A stretch of 64,000 bases of DNA. Source: Gemmataceae bacterium. Lineage in GTDB: Bacteria; Planctomycetota; Planctomycetia; Gemmatales; Gemmataceae. Location: positions 677,668 to 741,667 of the forward strand of contig LR594585.1 in assembly GCA_901538445.1 (NCBI GenBank). The letters are read 5' to 3'. Each line of letters begins with the position of its first letter. The stretch's first letter is position 1. The notes below the pieces were generated by a model. That model worked only from the letters and a program-made list of their open reading frames with translations. It was not told the origin of the DNA and searched no databases. Below are positions 16,684 through 25,210 of the stretch, one piece after another. Made by a program: the position numbers and the translations under genes.

Positions 16684-17040
16684 TCACGCCTCCTGGAGCC
16701 AGGCCCAGGCCTTGTCGATGTCGGCGGCGTCGAAGTACTGGACCTTGGCGGCGGTGAACGGGGCGCACACCTTGGCCATCCACTTCTGCCACGTGGTCTC
16801 GCCGACCATCGCGATCCGCTCGATGGTGCGGCAGTGGGTGGTCGAGAACTTGATGTCGTCCCACAGGGCGTGCATGTCCCACCCGTGGAAGTCGTGGAAC
16901 TGCGCAAGCAGGCGGACCTTGCCGCCGCCGGCCGCGGCGTCGATGGCGGGCACGAACGCCTTGTAGTCGGCGTCGTGCAGCTTGCCCGACAGCTTGAACC
17001 CGAGGACCTTGTCGGACGGACTGGGCAGTTGCTCGATCAC
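16684..17040 (-). CDS. SpoIIAA-like (STAS-fold) protein
   Basis: 118 residues, matching the small SpoIIAA-like family (STAS-like fold). It opens MIEQLPSPSDKVLGFKLSGKL and continues with alternating strand/helix sequence (VRLLAQFHDFHGWDMHALWDD) and a C-terminal FDAADIDKAWAWLQE. Members are soluble and often found near membrane or stress proteins; no biochemical function is established. Start ATG at 17040 with CAAGGAGAG upstream. Same strand as the DUF4239-like gene, 36 bases apart, probably co-transcribed. Confidence 0.8.
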   Translation of the reverse strand: MIEQLPSPSDKVLGFKLSGKLHDADYKAFVPAIDAAAGGGKVRLLAQFHDFHGWDMHALWDDIKFSTTHCRTIERIAMVGETTWQKWMAKVCAPFTAAKVQYFDAADIDKAWAWLQEA

Positions 17041-17076
17041 GGTGCTCTCCTTGGGGGAACGGTGCGGGGCGCGGGG

Positions 17077-17838
17077 TCACGTGCCGACGACGCCGAGCGC
17101 GTCGGTCAGCGGTGCGTCCGACACCAGAATGGTACCCGAGAACGGGGTGTTCAGCTCCAGGGTCAGGAAGATCGCGCCGGCGACGGACAGGGCGCACAGG
17201 CCGAGCACCGCGGCGACGGTCCCGTGGGCCGGGGCCAGGATCCCGAACCCCGCGAACAACAGCATGAGCCAGCACACGAGCACGACGAAGAACATCACCG
17301 GCATCGTGCCGTCCTGCTGCGCGAAGATGCGGAGCCGGGCGTGGGCCAGGTCGGTGGTGACGTCGACGGCGCGGGCCTTGAGCGCCCGCTGGGCCTCGGT
17401 CCGGGGCGACAGGTCGGCCACGCGGCTGTAGAGCCCCTCGAGGGTGTGGCCCGCGTCGCCGGGGTCCGGGGCCGAGGGGCGGCCGCCGTCGTCGGCCCAG
17501 ATCCGCCGGGTGGTGTGGGCCAGCGACTCGTGCAGGACGCCCCGCGCGGGGGCCGCGTCCGGCCCGTACAGGGCCAGCGCGCGGTCGAGCAGGATCGACT
17601 TGGTCGCGAACTCCTTGATCGCGCTGTTCTGGGCGTCGAACGTCCCCTTCGCGGTGGCGATGAGGAGCCCGAGCACCAGCGCGGTGAGCGTCGCGATGAG
17701 CCCGAGCCCGAGCTTCACCACGTCCCGCGACTCGGGGCACAGGTGGTGCGAGGGGAGCCGGCGGCGGACCAGCACCCCGAGCCCGGCCCCGGCGAGCACG
17801 CACGCGAACACGGCGGCGGAGGCGGCGAGCGAGTTCAC
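17077..17838 (-). CDS. DUF4239-like membrane protein
   Basis: 253 residues with four hydrophobic segments: near the N-terminus (ASAAVFACVLAGAGLGVLV), LGLIATLTALVLGLLIATA, VMFFVVLVCWLMLLFAGFGI and VLGLCALSVAGAIFLTLEL. The central soluble loop (about 70-170) is helical. The pattern LVLGLLIATAKGTFD...FATKSILLDRAL is typical of DUF4239 (bestrophin-like) proteins. An inner-membrane location is expected; ion-channel-like activity is only a family-level suggestion. It lies between the SpoIIAA-like gene and a secreted Gly/Tyr-rich protein on the same strand. Confidence 0.75.
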   Translation of the reverse strand: MNSLAASAAVFACVLAGAGLGVLVRRRLPSHHLCPESRDVVKLGLGLIATLTALVLGLLIATAKGTFDAQNSAIKEFATKSILLDRALALYGPDAAPARGVLHESLAHTTRRIWADDGGRPSAPDPGDAGHTLEGLYSRVADLSPRTEAQRALKARAVDVTTDLAHARLRIFAQQDGTMPVMFFVVLVCWLMLLFAGFGILAPAHGTVAAVLGLCALSVAGAIFLTLELNTPFSGTILVSDAPLTDALGVVGT

Positions 17839-17850
17839 GCGACGCCCCCG

Positions 17851-18216
17851 TTAGCGGTACAGCCCGTTGGCGACCGCGGCGGCGGTGTTGGTGCGGTAGT
17901 TCGAGCCGAGCCCGGTGTTGTACCCCCAGGCCGGGCCGACGCCCCCGACGCCCCGGTACCCGTACGCGCCGTACCCGCCGAACGAGTTGACCCCCGCGCC
18001 GTACCCGGAGCGGTACACCCCGCCCCCGGCCCCGACGGCGGTGGTGCGGCCGGCGACCGCGACGCCCCGGGGGCCGGCGACCGCGGTCGCCCCGGTGTGG
18101 TACACGCCGCCGGGGCCGACGTGCGTGTACCCGCGGTGGACCGCACCGTAGGCGCTCGCGTCGGTCGGGGTGGCGAGAACGACCAGCGCGGCCGCGAGAG
18201 CGAGCTTGTTCAACAT
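17851..18216 (-). CDS. Secreted Gly/Tyr-rich protein, paralogue 1
   Basis: 121 residues. A short signal peptide (MLNKLALAAALVVLATPTDASA) is followed by a low-complexity Gly/Tyr/Val region with YTHVGPGGVYHTG, AVAGPRG and TTAVGAGG. It shares all three motifs with the next gene (18286-18630), so the two arose by tandem duplication. The composition suggests an extracellular or cell-envelope structural role. No enzymatic motif is present. Confidence 0.7.
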   Translation of the reverse strand: MLNKLALAAALVVLATPTDASAYGAVHRGYTHVGPGGVYHTGATAVAGPRGVAVAGRTTAVGAGGGVYRSGYGAGVNSFGGYGAYGYRGVGGVGPAWGYNTGLGSNYRTNTAAAVANGLYR

Positions 18217-18285
18217 GGTAAGTTCCTCAAGGAGGGTGGCGGGCGCGGAGCCGCGGGCCGCGGGGGGCCGCGGCCCGGCACCGGG

Positions 18286-18630
18286 TCAGCGGTACGCGCC
18301 GTTCGCCGCGGCCGCGGAGGCGTTCGCGTTGTAATTGGACCCGCGGTAGCCGTACGCAGCGCCGCCGTAGCCGACGGCGGCCCCGCCGTAGCCCGCGGCC
18401 GCCCCGTACCCGCTGTGGTACGTCGCGCCGCCGGCCCCGACCGCGGTGGTGTGCCCGCTGGTCGCGACGCCGCGGGGGCCGGCGACCGCCGTCTCACCGG
18501 TGTGGTACACGCCGGCCGGGCCGACGTGCGTGTAGCCGACGTGGGCGGCACCGTAGGCGCCGGCCTGCGAGGGCAGGGCGAGAACGAACAGCGCGGCGGC
18601 CGCCGCCGGCAGGATCAGCTTGTGCAACAT
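18286..18630 (-). CDS. Secreted Gly/Tyr-rich protein, paralogue 2
   Basis: 114 residues. Signal peptide ending near QAGAYG, then YTHVGPAGVYHTGETAVAGP, SGHTTAVGAGG and a run of GYGGAA repeats. Close tandem paralogue of 17851-18216; the C-terminal repeat region differs most. Start ATG at 18630 with TTGAGGAA upstream. Function unknown; probably envelope-associated. Confidence 0.7.
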   Translation of the reverse strand: MLHKLILPAAAAALFVLALPSQAGAYGAAHVGYTHVGPAGVYHTGETAVAGPRGVATSGHTTAVGAGGATYHSGYGAAAGYGGAAVGYGGAAYGYRGSNYNANASAAAANGAYR

Positions 18631-18681
18631 GGGCGGTTCCTCAAGGGCGTGTTAACAGCGAGTGGGGGGCGGTGTGATCTT

Positions 18682-18751
18682 TCGAGCCACGGGGACAAGC
18701 GCCGCGGCCTTCGACACATCAAGACACCACGGGGGCACGCCCCGTGGCTCG
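18682..18751 (+). repeat. Palindrome family G copy (CGAGCCACGGGG...CCCCGTGGCTCG)
   Basis: Outer arms TTCGAGCCACGGGG and CCCCGTGGCTCGAA, with an imperfect centre. Related to 36439-36507 and to units in 9010-9203. It lies between two minus-strand genes. Confidence 0.7.
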
Positions 18752-18807
18752 AAACGCAGCACCTCGCGCCGCGGCGGGCGTCCCCCGCGGCCCGCCGGTG
18801 CCCGGGG

Positions 18808-19743
18808 TCACTTCACGCGCTTCAGCTTCAGCGGGGGGCCGTCCGGGGCCGGCTTCCCGTCGATGGTCAACTGGGTCGGTTGCAGCGTCAGGTGGTCGTC
18901 GTCAACCTTGGTCAGCACGTTGGTGACCGACACGGCCTTGCCGTCGGCGGTCCGTGCGGTGGTCTTCAGGGTCCACTTGGCCCCGCCCTTGTCCCCGGCC
19001 CACGCGGCCTCGCCGAACCCGCCGCCGGAGTAGAACGACCACGACCGGACCTGCTTGGCGGCCGCGTCCCAGGCGACCCACTGGGTGCCGCCGACGACGG
19101 GAACCCCGTTCATCGTGGTGGCGAAGTGGGACACGATGAAGTTCTTGTTCTCGGCCCACTCGTACGACGCGACCCCCGACGTGCCCTTCTCGTTCTCGCC
19201 GGTCCAGTCGCCGATGAGCCACGCGAGGTCCTCGAAGTGCTGGGCGTGGGAGGCCGGGTGGGCGACCGTCTCGCGGACGCTCTCGAAGTACCACGCGCCG
19301 TCCTTCTTCACGAGCACCGCGGTGAACGCCCCGGTCGTCGCCGGGCCGCCGTCGGCCGGGGTGACCTCGGTCTCGCCGTCCTCGATCGCGGCGTCGGCCC
19401 CGACGAGCCGGGCCGAGGTGACGGTGACGGTGAGCTTCGCGCCCTTGTTCGCGGCGAACAGTTTGGCGTACAGCTTCTCGATCTCGGCCCGGCCCTTGTA
19501 CCGGCGGCCGAGCTGGTCGATGTAGTCGCCGTCCGGGGTCCAGAACGCGGCCACGGCCTTGGCGTCGCCCTTGTCGAACGCGGCGACGAACTCGGCGGCG
19601 CGTGCGCCCTTCGCCTCGGCGGGCGCGGCGGTCCTTGCCTTGTCGTCGGCCGCGGGGGCGGGCCGGCCGGCGGCGCTGAACTGGGCGATCGCGAGTGCGG
19701 CGGCCCCGCACAGCACGAGGCCGAGCGTGATCCGGGTCGTCAT
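18808..19743 (-). CDS. Exported SnoaL/NTF2-like (SgcJ/EcaC family) protein
   Basis: 311 residues. N-terminal signal sequence (ITLGLVLCGAAALAIAQFSAAG), then an NTF2-like domain (about 50-165: AEFVAAFDKGDAKAVAAFWTPDGDYIDQLG, TSARLVGADAAIEDGETEV, GAWYFESVRET) of the SgcJ/EcaC/DUF4440 group. A second conserved domain (about 180-305) begins EDLAWLIGDWTGE, typical of DUF1579-like lipocalin-fold companions. Periplasmic, ligand-binding or small-molecule-processing role is likely; substrate unknown. An alternative ATG three codons upstream (19752) is equally possible. Confidence 0.75.
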   Translation of the reverse strand: MTTRITLGLVLCGAAALAIAQFSAAGRPAPAADDKARTAAPAEAKGARAAEFVAAFDKGDAKAVAAFWTPDGDYIDQLGRRYKGRAEIEKLYAKLFAANKGAKLTVTVTSARLVGADAAIEDGETEVTPADGGPATTGAFTAVLVKKDGAWYFESVRETVAHPASHAQHFEDLAWLIGDWTGENEKGTSGVASYEWAENKNFIVSHFATTMNGVPVVGGTQWVAWDAAAKQVRSWSFYSGGGFGEAAWAGDKGGAKWTLKTTARTADGKAVSVTNVLTKVDDDHLTLQPTQLTIDGKPAPDGPPLKLKRVK

Positions 19744-19915
19744 GGTGCGCATCCTGGGTGGGCGAACGTGGGACAGGGGGTATTGCGGTCGCGGGGGCAG
19801 ATCATAACGCGAGCCGCCCCCGCACGCCGCGGGATCCGTGTTTTCGCACAATCTAAGGCAGTGGGCCGGCGGTGCCCAATGAAATTCGGAAGATCACGCG
19901 CTCAGGAAAACCCAA

Positions 19916-20464
19916 ATGCTGATCGCGATGGCCGGCCTCCCCGGGACCGGGAAGAGCACCCTCGCCGCCGGCCTCGCGGCGGCGCTGAGCGGGGTCGTGC
20001 TGAGCAAGGACGTGGTGCGAGCGGCGCTATTCCCGCCCCCGGTGCTCGACTACTCGGCCGCGCAAGACGACATCGCAATGACCGCGGTGTTCGCGGCGGC
20101 CCGGCAGGTGCTGAGCGCCGACCCGAGTCGCGTCGTGATCCTCGACGGCCGCACGTTCCGCAAGTCGGTGCAGGTCGAGCCGCTGCTGGCGCTGGGCCGC
20201 GACGTCGGGCAAGCCCCGCTGGTGATCGAGTGCGTGTGCGACGCGGCGGCGGCCCGCGCCCGCCTGGACCGCGACGCGGCGACCGGCGCGCACCCGGCCG
20301 GGAACCGCACGGGGGCGCTGCACGCGGCCGTGAGCGCGACCGCCGAACCGCTCACCGTTCCGCGGCTCACGCTCCACACCGGCTCGCTGACCGCGGCCGA
20401 CGCGCTGGCCCGTGCGATCGCGTATGTTCGCCAAAATCCGCCCCCGCCGGACCGCACCGCGTAA
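19916..20464 (+). CDS. P-loop kinase-like ATPase (zeta-toxin/polynucleotide-kinase type)
   Basis: 182 residues. Walker A GLPGTGKST at the N-terminus, SKDVVRAALFP after the second strand, VVILDGRTFRKS as the Walker-B-like region, and a lid region with RARLDRDAATG. The layout is that of small AAA_33/zeta-toxin-like kinases that phosphorylate small molecules or nucleic acid ends. No antitoxin partner is visible, so a toxin role is not supported. Its stop is 59 bases before the FKBP gene on the same strand. Confidence 0.7.
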   Translation: MLIAMAGLPGTGKSTLAAGLAAALSGVVLSKDVVRAALFPPPVLDYSAAQDDIAMTAVFAAARQVLSADPSRVVILDGRTFRKSVQVEPLLALGRDVGQAPLVIECVCDAAAARARLDRDAATGAHPAGNRTGALHAAVSATAEPLTVPRLTLHTGSLTAADALARAIAYVRQNPPPPDRTA

Positions 20465-20523
20465 AATGGGCACCCCGGGCCGAGCCGGTCCAGGCCTCGC
20501 CCGGACACGAAGGAGCGCCCGCT

Positions 20524-21324
20524 ATGCGTCTGTTGTTGCCGCTGGTCTGCGTCGGGGCGGCGTTCGTCGCCCCCGCGTCGCCCGCACAGGAGAAACCCGT
20601 GGAAGCACCGAAGTTGCCGGACCTCGAATCGAAGGAATGGGCCAAGCAGAAGTCCGGCCTCGAAATCTGGGACGCGAAGGTGGGTGACGGTGCCCTCGTC
20701 AAGGCCGGGGCCAAGGTCAAGGTCCACTACACCGGGTGGCTCACCACCGGCGAAATCTTCGACTCCAGCGTCCTCCGCAAGGAGCCGATCGAGTTCCCGC
20801 TCACCGGCGTCATCAAGGGCTGGCAGGAGGGGATCCCCGGCATGAAGGTCGGCGGCGTGCGGCGGCTCCGGATCCCGGCCGAGATGGCCTACGGGAACCG
20901 GGCGGTCGGCAAGATCCCGGCCGGCTCGACGCTGGTCTTCGAGGTCGAGATGCTCGACACGGTCGCCAAGCCGGAGGTGCCGGACCTGACCGCCAAGGAG
21001 TGGAAGAAGCTCGACAACGGGATGGAAGTGTGGGACGTGAAGGTGGGCGAGGGCGAGGCGGTGAAGGCCGGCGGGACCGTGACGGTCCACTACACCGGGT
21101 GGCTCACCAACGGCAAGGAGTTCGACTCCAGCGTCGGTGGGAAGCCGGTCTCGTTCTCACTGAACGAGGTGGTGAAGGGCTGGGGCGAGGGCATCCCGGG
21201 GATGAAGCCGGGCGGCATCCGCCGGCTCAAGATCCCGCCGGAGCTGGGCTACGGCAAGCGCGGGGCGGGCGAAGACATTCCGCCGAACTCCACGCTCGTG
21301 TTCGAGGTTCAACTCATCAAGTGA
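20524..21324 (+). CDS. Exported FKBP-type peptidyl-prolyl isomerase with two FKBP domains
   Basis: 266 residues. Signal peptide (MRLLLPLVCVGAAFVAPASPA), then two tandem FKBP domains (about 40-145 and 160-266), each with VHYTGWLT, FDSSV, VIKGW/VVKGWGEGIPGMK and the terminal STLVFEVE/Q strand. It catalyses cis-trans isomerisation of X-Pro bonds in exported proteins. A repeated linker (DLESKEWAKQKSGLEIWD and DLTAKEWKKLDNGMEVWD) shows internal duplication. Its frame is continuous with the stop-less frame from 15661, but the ATG at 20524 with GAAGGAG upstream is clearly its own start. Confidence 0.92.
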   Translation: MRLLLPLVCVGAAFVAPASPAQEKPVEAPKLPDLESKEWAKQKSGLEIWDAKVGDGALVKAGAKVKVHYTGWLTTGEIFDSSVLRKEPIEFPLTGVIKGWQEGIPGMKVGGVRRLRIPAEMAYGNRAVGKIPAGSTLVFEVEMLDTVAKPEVPDLTAKEWKKLDNGMEVWDVKVGEGEAVKAGGTVTVHYTGWLTNGKEFDSSVGGKPVSFSLNEVVKGWGEGIPGMKPGGIRRLKIPPELGYGKRGAGEDIPPNSTLVFEVQLIK

Positions 21325-21379
21325 CCGCGCTCCGGGCGGGGCCAAGTGCCCCGCCCGCCACTTCTGACGACGCACTCTC

Positions 21380-21898
21380 ATGCTCACTCCTCCCCTCGCA
21401 ATCGCCGACCTCCTGGCCGCGCCCCCGACCGCACCGCTCGGGCCGGGCGAGCCGGTCGCGTCTGCGAGAGCGAAACTCGCGGCACTCACCGACGAATCGC
21501 TGGGCGCTGTCGCCGACCGCGACATGGCGGCGTGCTGCCGCTCCGGGTTGTGGTTGGCGTTTAACTACCTCGACGAGTCGCACACGATCAGCCAGGACGT
21601 CGGCACGACCACGGGGAGTTTCTGGCACGCGATCATGCACCGCCGCGAGCCGGATGCGTGGAACAGCAAGTACTGGTGGAACCGCGTCGGCCCGCACCCG
21701 GTACTGGCGCTGCTGCGGGAGCAGGCCCCGACCGTGGGCTACACGTTCACGACGCCCGAGGCGTTCGTGGATTTCTGCGAGAAGGTGCGCGGCACCGGCT
21801 CGGGGGAAGAAGAACTCGCGCAGCGAGTTCAGATGCTGGAGTGGCGGCTGCTGTTCGACTGGTGCTGGCAGCGGTCGGTCACGGGAGCAGATCGCTGA
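21380..21898 (+). CDS. Hypothetical protein, Trp-rich
   Basis: 172 residues, soluble. Distinctive WLAFNYLDESHTISQD, FWHAIMHRREPDAWNSKYWW and LLFDWCWQ motifs make it look like a genuine conserved family, of a kind frequent in planctomycetes. The pattern H-IMHRREPDAWNSKYW is strongly constrained, but no catalytic function can be assigned. It overlaps the convergent Uma2-like gene by 20 bases at its 3' end. Confidence 0.65.
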   Translation: MLTPPLAIADLLAAPPTAPLGPGEPVASARAKLAALTDESLGAVADRDMAACCRSGLWLAFNYLDESHTISQDVGTTTGSFWHAIMHRREPDAWNSKYWWNRVGPHPVLALLREQAPTVGYTFTTPEAFVDFCEKVRGTGSGEEELAQRVQMLEWRLLFDWCWQRSVTGADR

Positions 21899-22457
21899 CG
21901 GCGATCGACGCGGCCGGTGCGGCGAGCGGCGCGACGGAGTCGGCCGGGCCGAGGGTGGCGTGCGAGCGGTACGCGGTGGTGCCGAGGCCCGTCGGCAGCG
22001 GCACCGGGTCGCGGAAGACGTGCAACCGGCGGCCGGCCACGTCGAGCACCCAGTAATCGGCGATGCCCGCGGTGGCGTACAGTTCGGCCTTCGTCGTCAG
22101 GTCATTGCTCAGCGTCGCGTCGGACACTTCCACGATCAGAAGCGCCGTCGTCGGGAGATCGGAGTAGTCCTCGAACCGGCCGGCGAACACGGCAACATCG
22201 GGTTGCGGCTCGCTTGGGGCGAGGTCGATCGGGTCGCCGCGGCCCACCCACGCGACGCCCGCGAACGCCCGCTCCAGCACCTCGGCCGTCTTGCGACATC
22301 CAACAACGTGCGGCCAGTTGATGGGGCTCATCTCGACGACCTCTCCGAAGATGAGTTCGACCCGTCGGTCCTGGAAGAACCCGAGGTCGCCCATGCGGTG
22401 GTACTGCTCGCGGGTGAACCGGAACGGGCGGTCGGTGCGCGGCGGGGTGGCGGTCAT
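21879..22457 (-). CDS. Uma2-family (DUF820) PD-(D/E)xK nuclease-like protein
   Basis: 192 residues. N-terminal FTREQYHRMGDLGFFQDRRVELIFGEVVEMSP is the usual Uma2 opening. The nuclease-fold core includes PQPDVAVFAG and LLIVEVSDATLSNDLTTK, carrying the Asp and Glu-x-(Ser) positions of the family, then YWVLDVAGRRLHVFR. Uma2 proteins are very abundant in planctomycetes and cyanobacteria; their biological substrate is unknown. The ATG at 22457 is preferred over an upstream frame start at 22541. Confidence 0.88.
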   Translation of the reverse strand: MTATPPRTDRPFRFTREQYHRMGDLGFFQDRRVELIFGEVVEMSPINWPHVVGCRKTAEVLERAFAGVAWVGRGDPIDLAPSEPQPDVAVFAGRFEDYSDLPTTALLIVEVSDATLSNDLTTKAELYATAGIADYWVLDVAGRRLHVFRDPVPLPTGLGTTAYRSHATLGPADSVAPLAAPAASIAVSDLLP

Positions 22458-22583
22458 GCGTGTCCTCCTCTTCTGGCAGCGTACCATCACGCCCTGCCCC
22501 GCACCAGCGAGGAGCCCGTGCCCGCCGCGGGGCTCGAACAACTCGGCGCGTCGGGCGGGGGCACGGACGTGGGGGCTGGCCGT

Positions 22584-23687
22584 TCACCACCGCACGCGGT
22601 CGCCCATGCGGTCCTTCACGGCCTGTCGCATGTCGCCCGAGGCGGACGACAGCGTCAGGTCGAGGAGGTCGAGGGTGTCCGCCAGCGGCGAACTGTCGAG
22701 CAGCACCCGCAGCGCCTCGTCGCCGACCATGCACAGCTTCAGGTTCAGCACCTTCAGCCCCGCCAGCCGCGGCGACGTGAACACGGCCGCCGCGCCCTCG
22801 TTGCCGATCCCGTTCGAGCCGAGGTCGAGCAGCTTCAACTCCGAGGTCACCAGTGCCTCGACGAGGTCGCGCGTGCCGGCCGAGTGGAGCGACGTGCCCG
22901 CGGCGCTCAGCACCCGCAGCGTCGGCGGCAGGCTCGCGGCCAGCGCCGCGGCGGTGGTGCGGAGGCTGTCGAACCCGATCTTGAGCGTGCGGAGCCGGAG
23001 CGCCGGCCCGGCGGCCGCGAGCGCGTCGAGCGCCGCGGCGACGACCCGCGGGCCGACGCCGTACAGTTCGAGCCGCTCCAGGTTGCGGAACACGGCCGAC
23101 GCGCCGAGCGCCCGCGTCCCGTCCGGATTGAGCGCGTGCGACGCGAGGTCGAGTTCGACGAGGTGCGGCGGCGCGGCCTTCAGGAGCGGCCGCAGGGCGC
23201 TCCCCGGGCACCGGCCCGCGGTCCACCCCAGGCCGGTGAGCCGCGGGAACCACGGCTGTGCGAGGAGCCACGCGAAGTCCGGAGCGTGGTCGAAGAAGTC
23301 GAGCCGCTCGATCGGGTGGGCGGCGAACAGGGCGGGGGCGGCGGCGTACGCCGGCCGGGCGCGGGGCCACACCCGCGCGGCCCACCGGAACCCGCGGCGG
23401 GTGAGGACCGGCCCGCCCCACGAGTACCCCGCGGTCGGCGGCGGCTCGGGGAACGCGGCCGCGAACCACGGCTGCCGCCGCAGCACGTTCGGCACCAGGT
23501 CGGCCTCCCACCGCAGCCGCTCGGCGTCCCACTCGTCGCGGAGTGACATCGCAACGTCACTCCGGACGAACGCCGCGTGCGCGGCGTGGCCGTGCTCGTC
23601 GAGCCAGTCGGCGAACGCGAGCCGCGGGGTGTCCTCCCGGGGGCTCGCGCAGATCGCGCGGACCAGCGCGTCGCGGTCGCTGGTCAC
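22584..23687 (-). CDS. TIGR02996-domain leucine-rich-repeat protein 1
   Basis: 367 residues. The N-terminal 45 residues are the planctomycete repeat-companion domain (ALVRAICASPREDTPRLAFADWLDEHGHAAHAAFV). A middle region follows, then leucine-rich repeats (LKLLDLGSNGIGNEGAAAVF; LKVLNLKLCMVGDEALRVLL). No signal peptide; likely cytoplasmic protein-protein interaction. GTG start at 23687 overlaps the stop of the upstream gene as GTGA, indicating translational coupling. Last gene of a three-gene set. Confidence 0.85.
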   Translation of the reverse strand: MTSDRDALVRAICASPREDTPRLAFADWLDEHGHAAHAAFVRSDVAMSLRDEWDAERLRWEADLVPNVLRRQPWFAAAFPEPPPTAGYSWGGPVLTRRGFRWAARVWPRARPAYAAAPALFAAHPIERLDFFDHAPDFAWLLAQPWFPRLTGLGWTAGRCPGSALRPLLKAAPPHLVELDLASHALNPDGTRALGASAVFRNLERLELYGVGPRVVAAALDALAAAGPALRLRTLKIGFDSLRTTAAALAASLPPTLRVLSAAGTSLHSAGTRDLVEALVTSELKLLDLGSNGIGNEGAAAVFTSPRLAGLKVLNLKLCMVGDEALRVLLDSSPLADTLDLLDLTLSSASGDMRQAVKDRMGDRVRW

Positions 23688-25192
23688 GGCACCACCCGCT
23701 TCCCGAAGTGCGTCCGCAGGTGGGGCCGGCCGCGGCCCTCGATGAGCACCCGCTTGAGCCCCTGGCGGTGCGGGCTCTTGATGAGCGCCTTTGCGCCGGC
23801 CGCGCCGATCGGGTTCTGCATCAGGTTGATGCCCTGGAGCGGCACCGGCCAGTCGGCGATCACCTGCGCTGCGGCGTCCGTGAGCTGGTTCTGCGACACG
23901 TCGAGCACGGCCAACTCGCGGAGCCCGGCCGATCGCGCGAGCCCGCGGAGGCCGGTGTCGGTGACTTCGCAGTCGGCGAGCGACAGGAACCACAGCCCCT
24001 GCGCCGCCGGACACGCGGCGAGGGCGGCCAGGGCGCGGGGACCGATCGTTCTTGTGCTGTCGAGTTCGAGAGCGCGGAGCCTCGGACCGCGGCCCGGGCC
24101 GGTCAGCGCCTTCGGGTCGAGCAGAACCCCATCGGACCCGCACCTCGCGGCCCGCAGCGCCAGCAGGTTCTTGAGCTTCGGCGACACGAGGAGCCGCGAC
24201 ACTCCCTCCGCCCCGACCCGGCCGCAGTCCTCCAGGTCGAGGTACCGCAGGTTCGGGAGCTTCGACGATCCGGCCAGTGCCGCGGCCCCGTCGCTGCTCA
24301 CGTGGGAGAACCGCAGGTCCAGGTTCTGCAACTCGGTGAGCCCGCCGGTGGCGATGGCGCGGGCCGTCTCGTCGCCAACCATGTCGCCGATGATCGACAG
24401 GTGCCGCAGGCCGCGGAACCGCGGGCACAGCGGCACGAGGGCAGACACCGCGTCGCCGCCGTCCCAGAACCGCCGCACGTACAGGTCCGTCAGGCCGGTC
24501 CAGTGCGGACCGGCCACGAACTGTTCGACCAGTTCGTCCTCCGAGACGTCGATTTCGAGCAACTCCACGCCGGCCGCGTCGGGGTGGTCGCCGAGGACGC
24601 GCATCGCCTCCGGTTCGATGTCGTCGAACGCGAGCCACTGGGTGCGGGCGAGGTGGCCGGCGGCGACGAAGTCGCGGGTGAACTCGGCCGTTACCCGGCG
24701 GCTGCCGCGGAACGAGAGGAAGTAGATGGGGGCCGCCCGGTAGATCGCGGCGGCGTGGGCCAGGAACGCCGCCGGGTCGCGGACCGCGACCTCGTTGTAG
24801 AACCCGCCCACGTCCTCGCGGTCGAACGTCACGCCCTTCACCACCGGCAGCCCCGCGGCCAGCGCCGCCCGTGGGAGCCGGACCGCGCGGCGGGCGCGGT
24901 CGGCGGCGTAGATCGCACCGACGTCCGGGTCCACCGCCGCCCAATCGACGGGATCGAGGAGCGCGCGGTCGCCGGACAGGAAGCGGCGGTCGTCGAGGAA
25001 GGCGTGGACGAGCGCCGCGGGCGTGCCCGCGTCCTCCAACCGCCACTGCGCGACGGCGGCGCGGATGTACGCGGCGCGCTTCGCGTCGGCGGGGTCGCCG
25101 GTCTCGTCGAGCCAGTCGGCGAACACGAGCCGGGGCGTGTCGTCGGCCGGGGCTTTGCACACGGCGGCCAGGAGCGCTTCGCGTTCGGTCAC
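23684..25192 (-). CDS. TIGR02996-domain leucine-rich-repeat protein 2
   Basis: 502 residues. N-terminal companion domain (EALLAAVCKAPADDTPRLVFADWLDETGDPADAKRAAYI), then many leucine-rich repeats including LQNLDLRFSHVSSDGAAALA, LRYLDLEDCGRVGAEGVSRL and LAVLDVSQNQLTDAAAQVI. It shares the layout of its two neighbours but is longest. Its stop overlaps the next start by four bases. No catalytic motif; scaffold or interaction role inferred. Confidence 0.85.
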   Translation of the reverse strand: MTEREALLAAVCKAPADDTPRLVFADWLDETGDPADAKRAAYIRAAVAQWRLEDAGTPAALVHAFLDDRRFLSGDRALLDPVDWAAVDPDVGAIYAADRARRAVRLPRAALAAGLPVVKGVTFDREDVGGFYNEVAVRDPAAFLAHAAAIYRAAPIYFLSFRGSRRVTAEFTRDFVAAGHLARTQWLAFDDIEPEAMRVLGDHPDAAGVELLEIDVSEDELVEQFVAGPHWTGLTDLYVRRFWDGGDAVSALVPLCPRFRGLRHLSIIGDMVGDETARAIATGGLTELQNLDLRFSHVSSDGAAALAGSSKLPNLRYLDLEDCGRVGAEGVSRLLVSPKLKNLLALRAARCGSDGVLLDPKALTGPGRGPRLRALELDSTRTIGPRALAALAACPAAQGLWFLSLADCEVTDTGLRGLARSAGLRELAVLDVSQNQLTDAAAQVIADWPVPLQGINLMQNPIGAAGAKALIKSPHRQGLKRVLIEGRGRPHLRTHFGKRVVP

Positions 25193-25210
25193 GGGCGAAC
25201 CCCCGAAGCG

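Noticed and set aside
19916-20464. Toxin of a zeta-type toxin-antitoxin pair
   Set aside because: Only the P-loop kinase is present; no small antitoxin gene lies upstream or downstream.
15613-21324. Single 1900-codon open frame on the plus strand
   Set aside because: It crosses palindromes and six convincing minus-strand genes; the FKBP gene at its end has its own ATG, ribosome-binding site and signal peptide.
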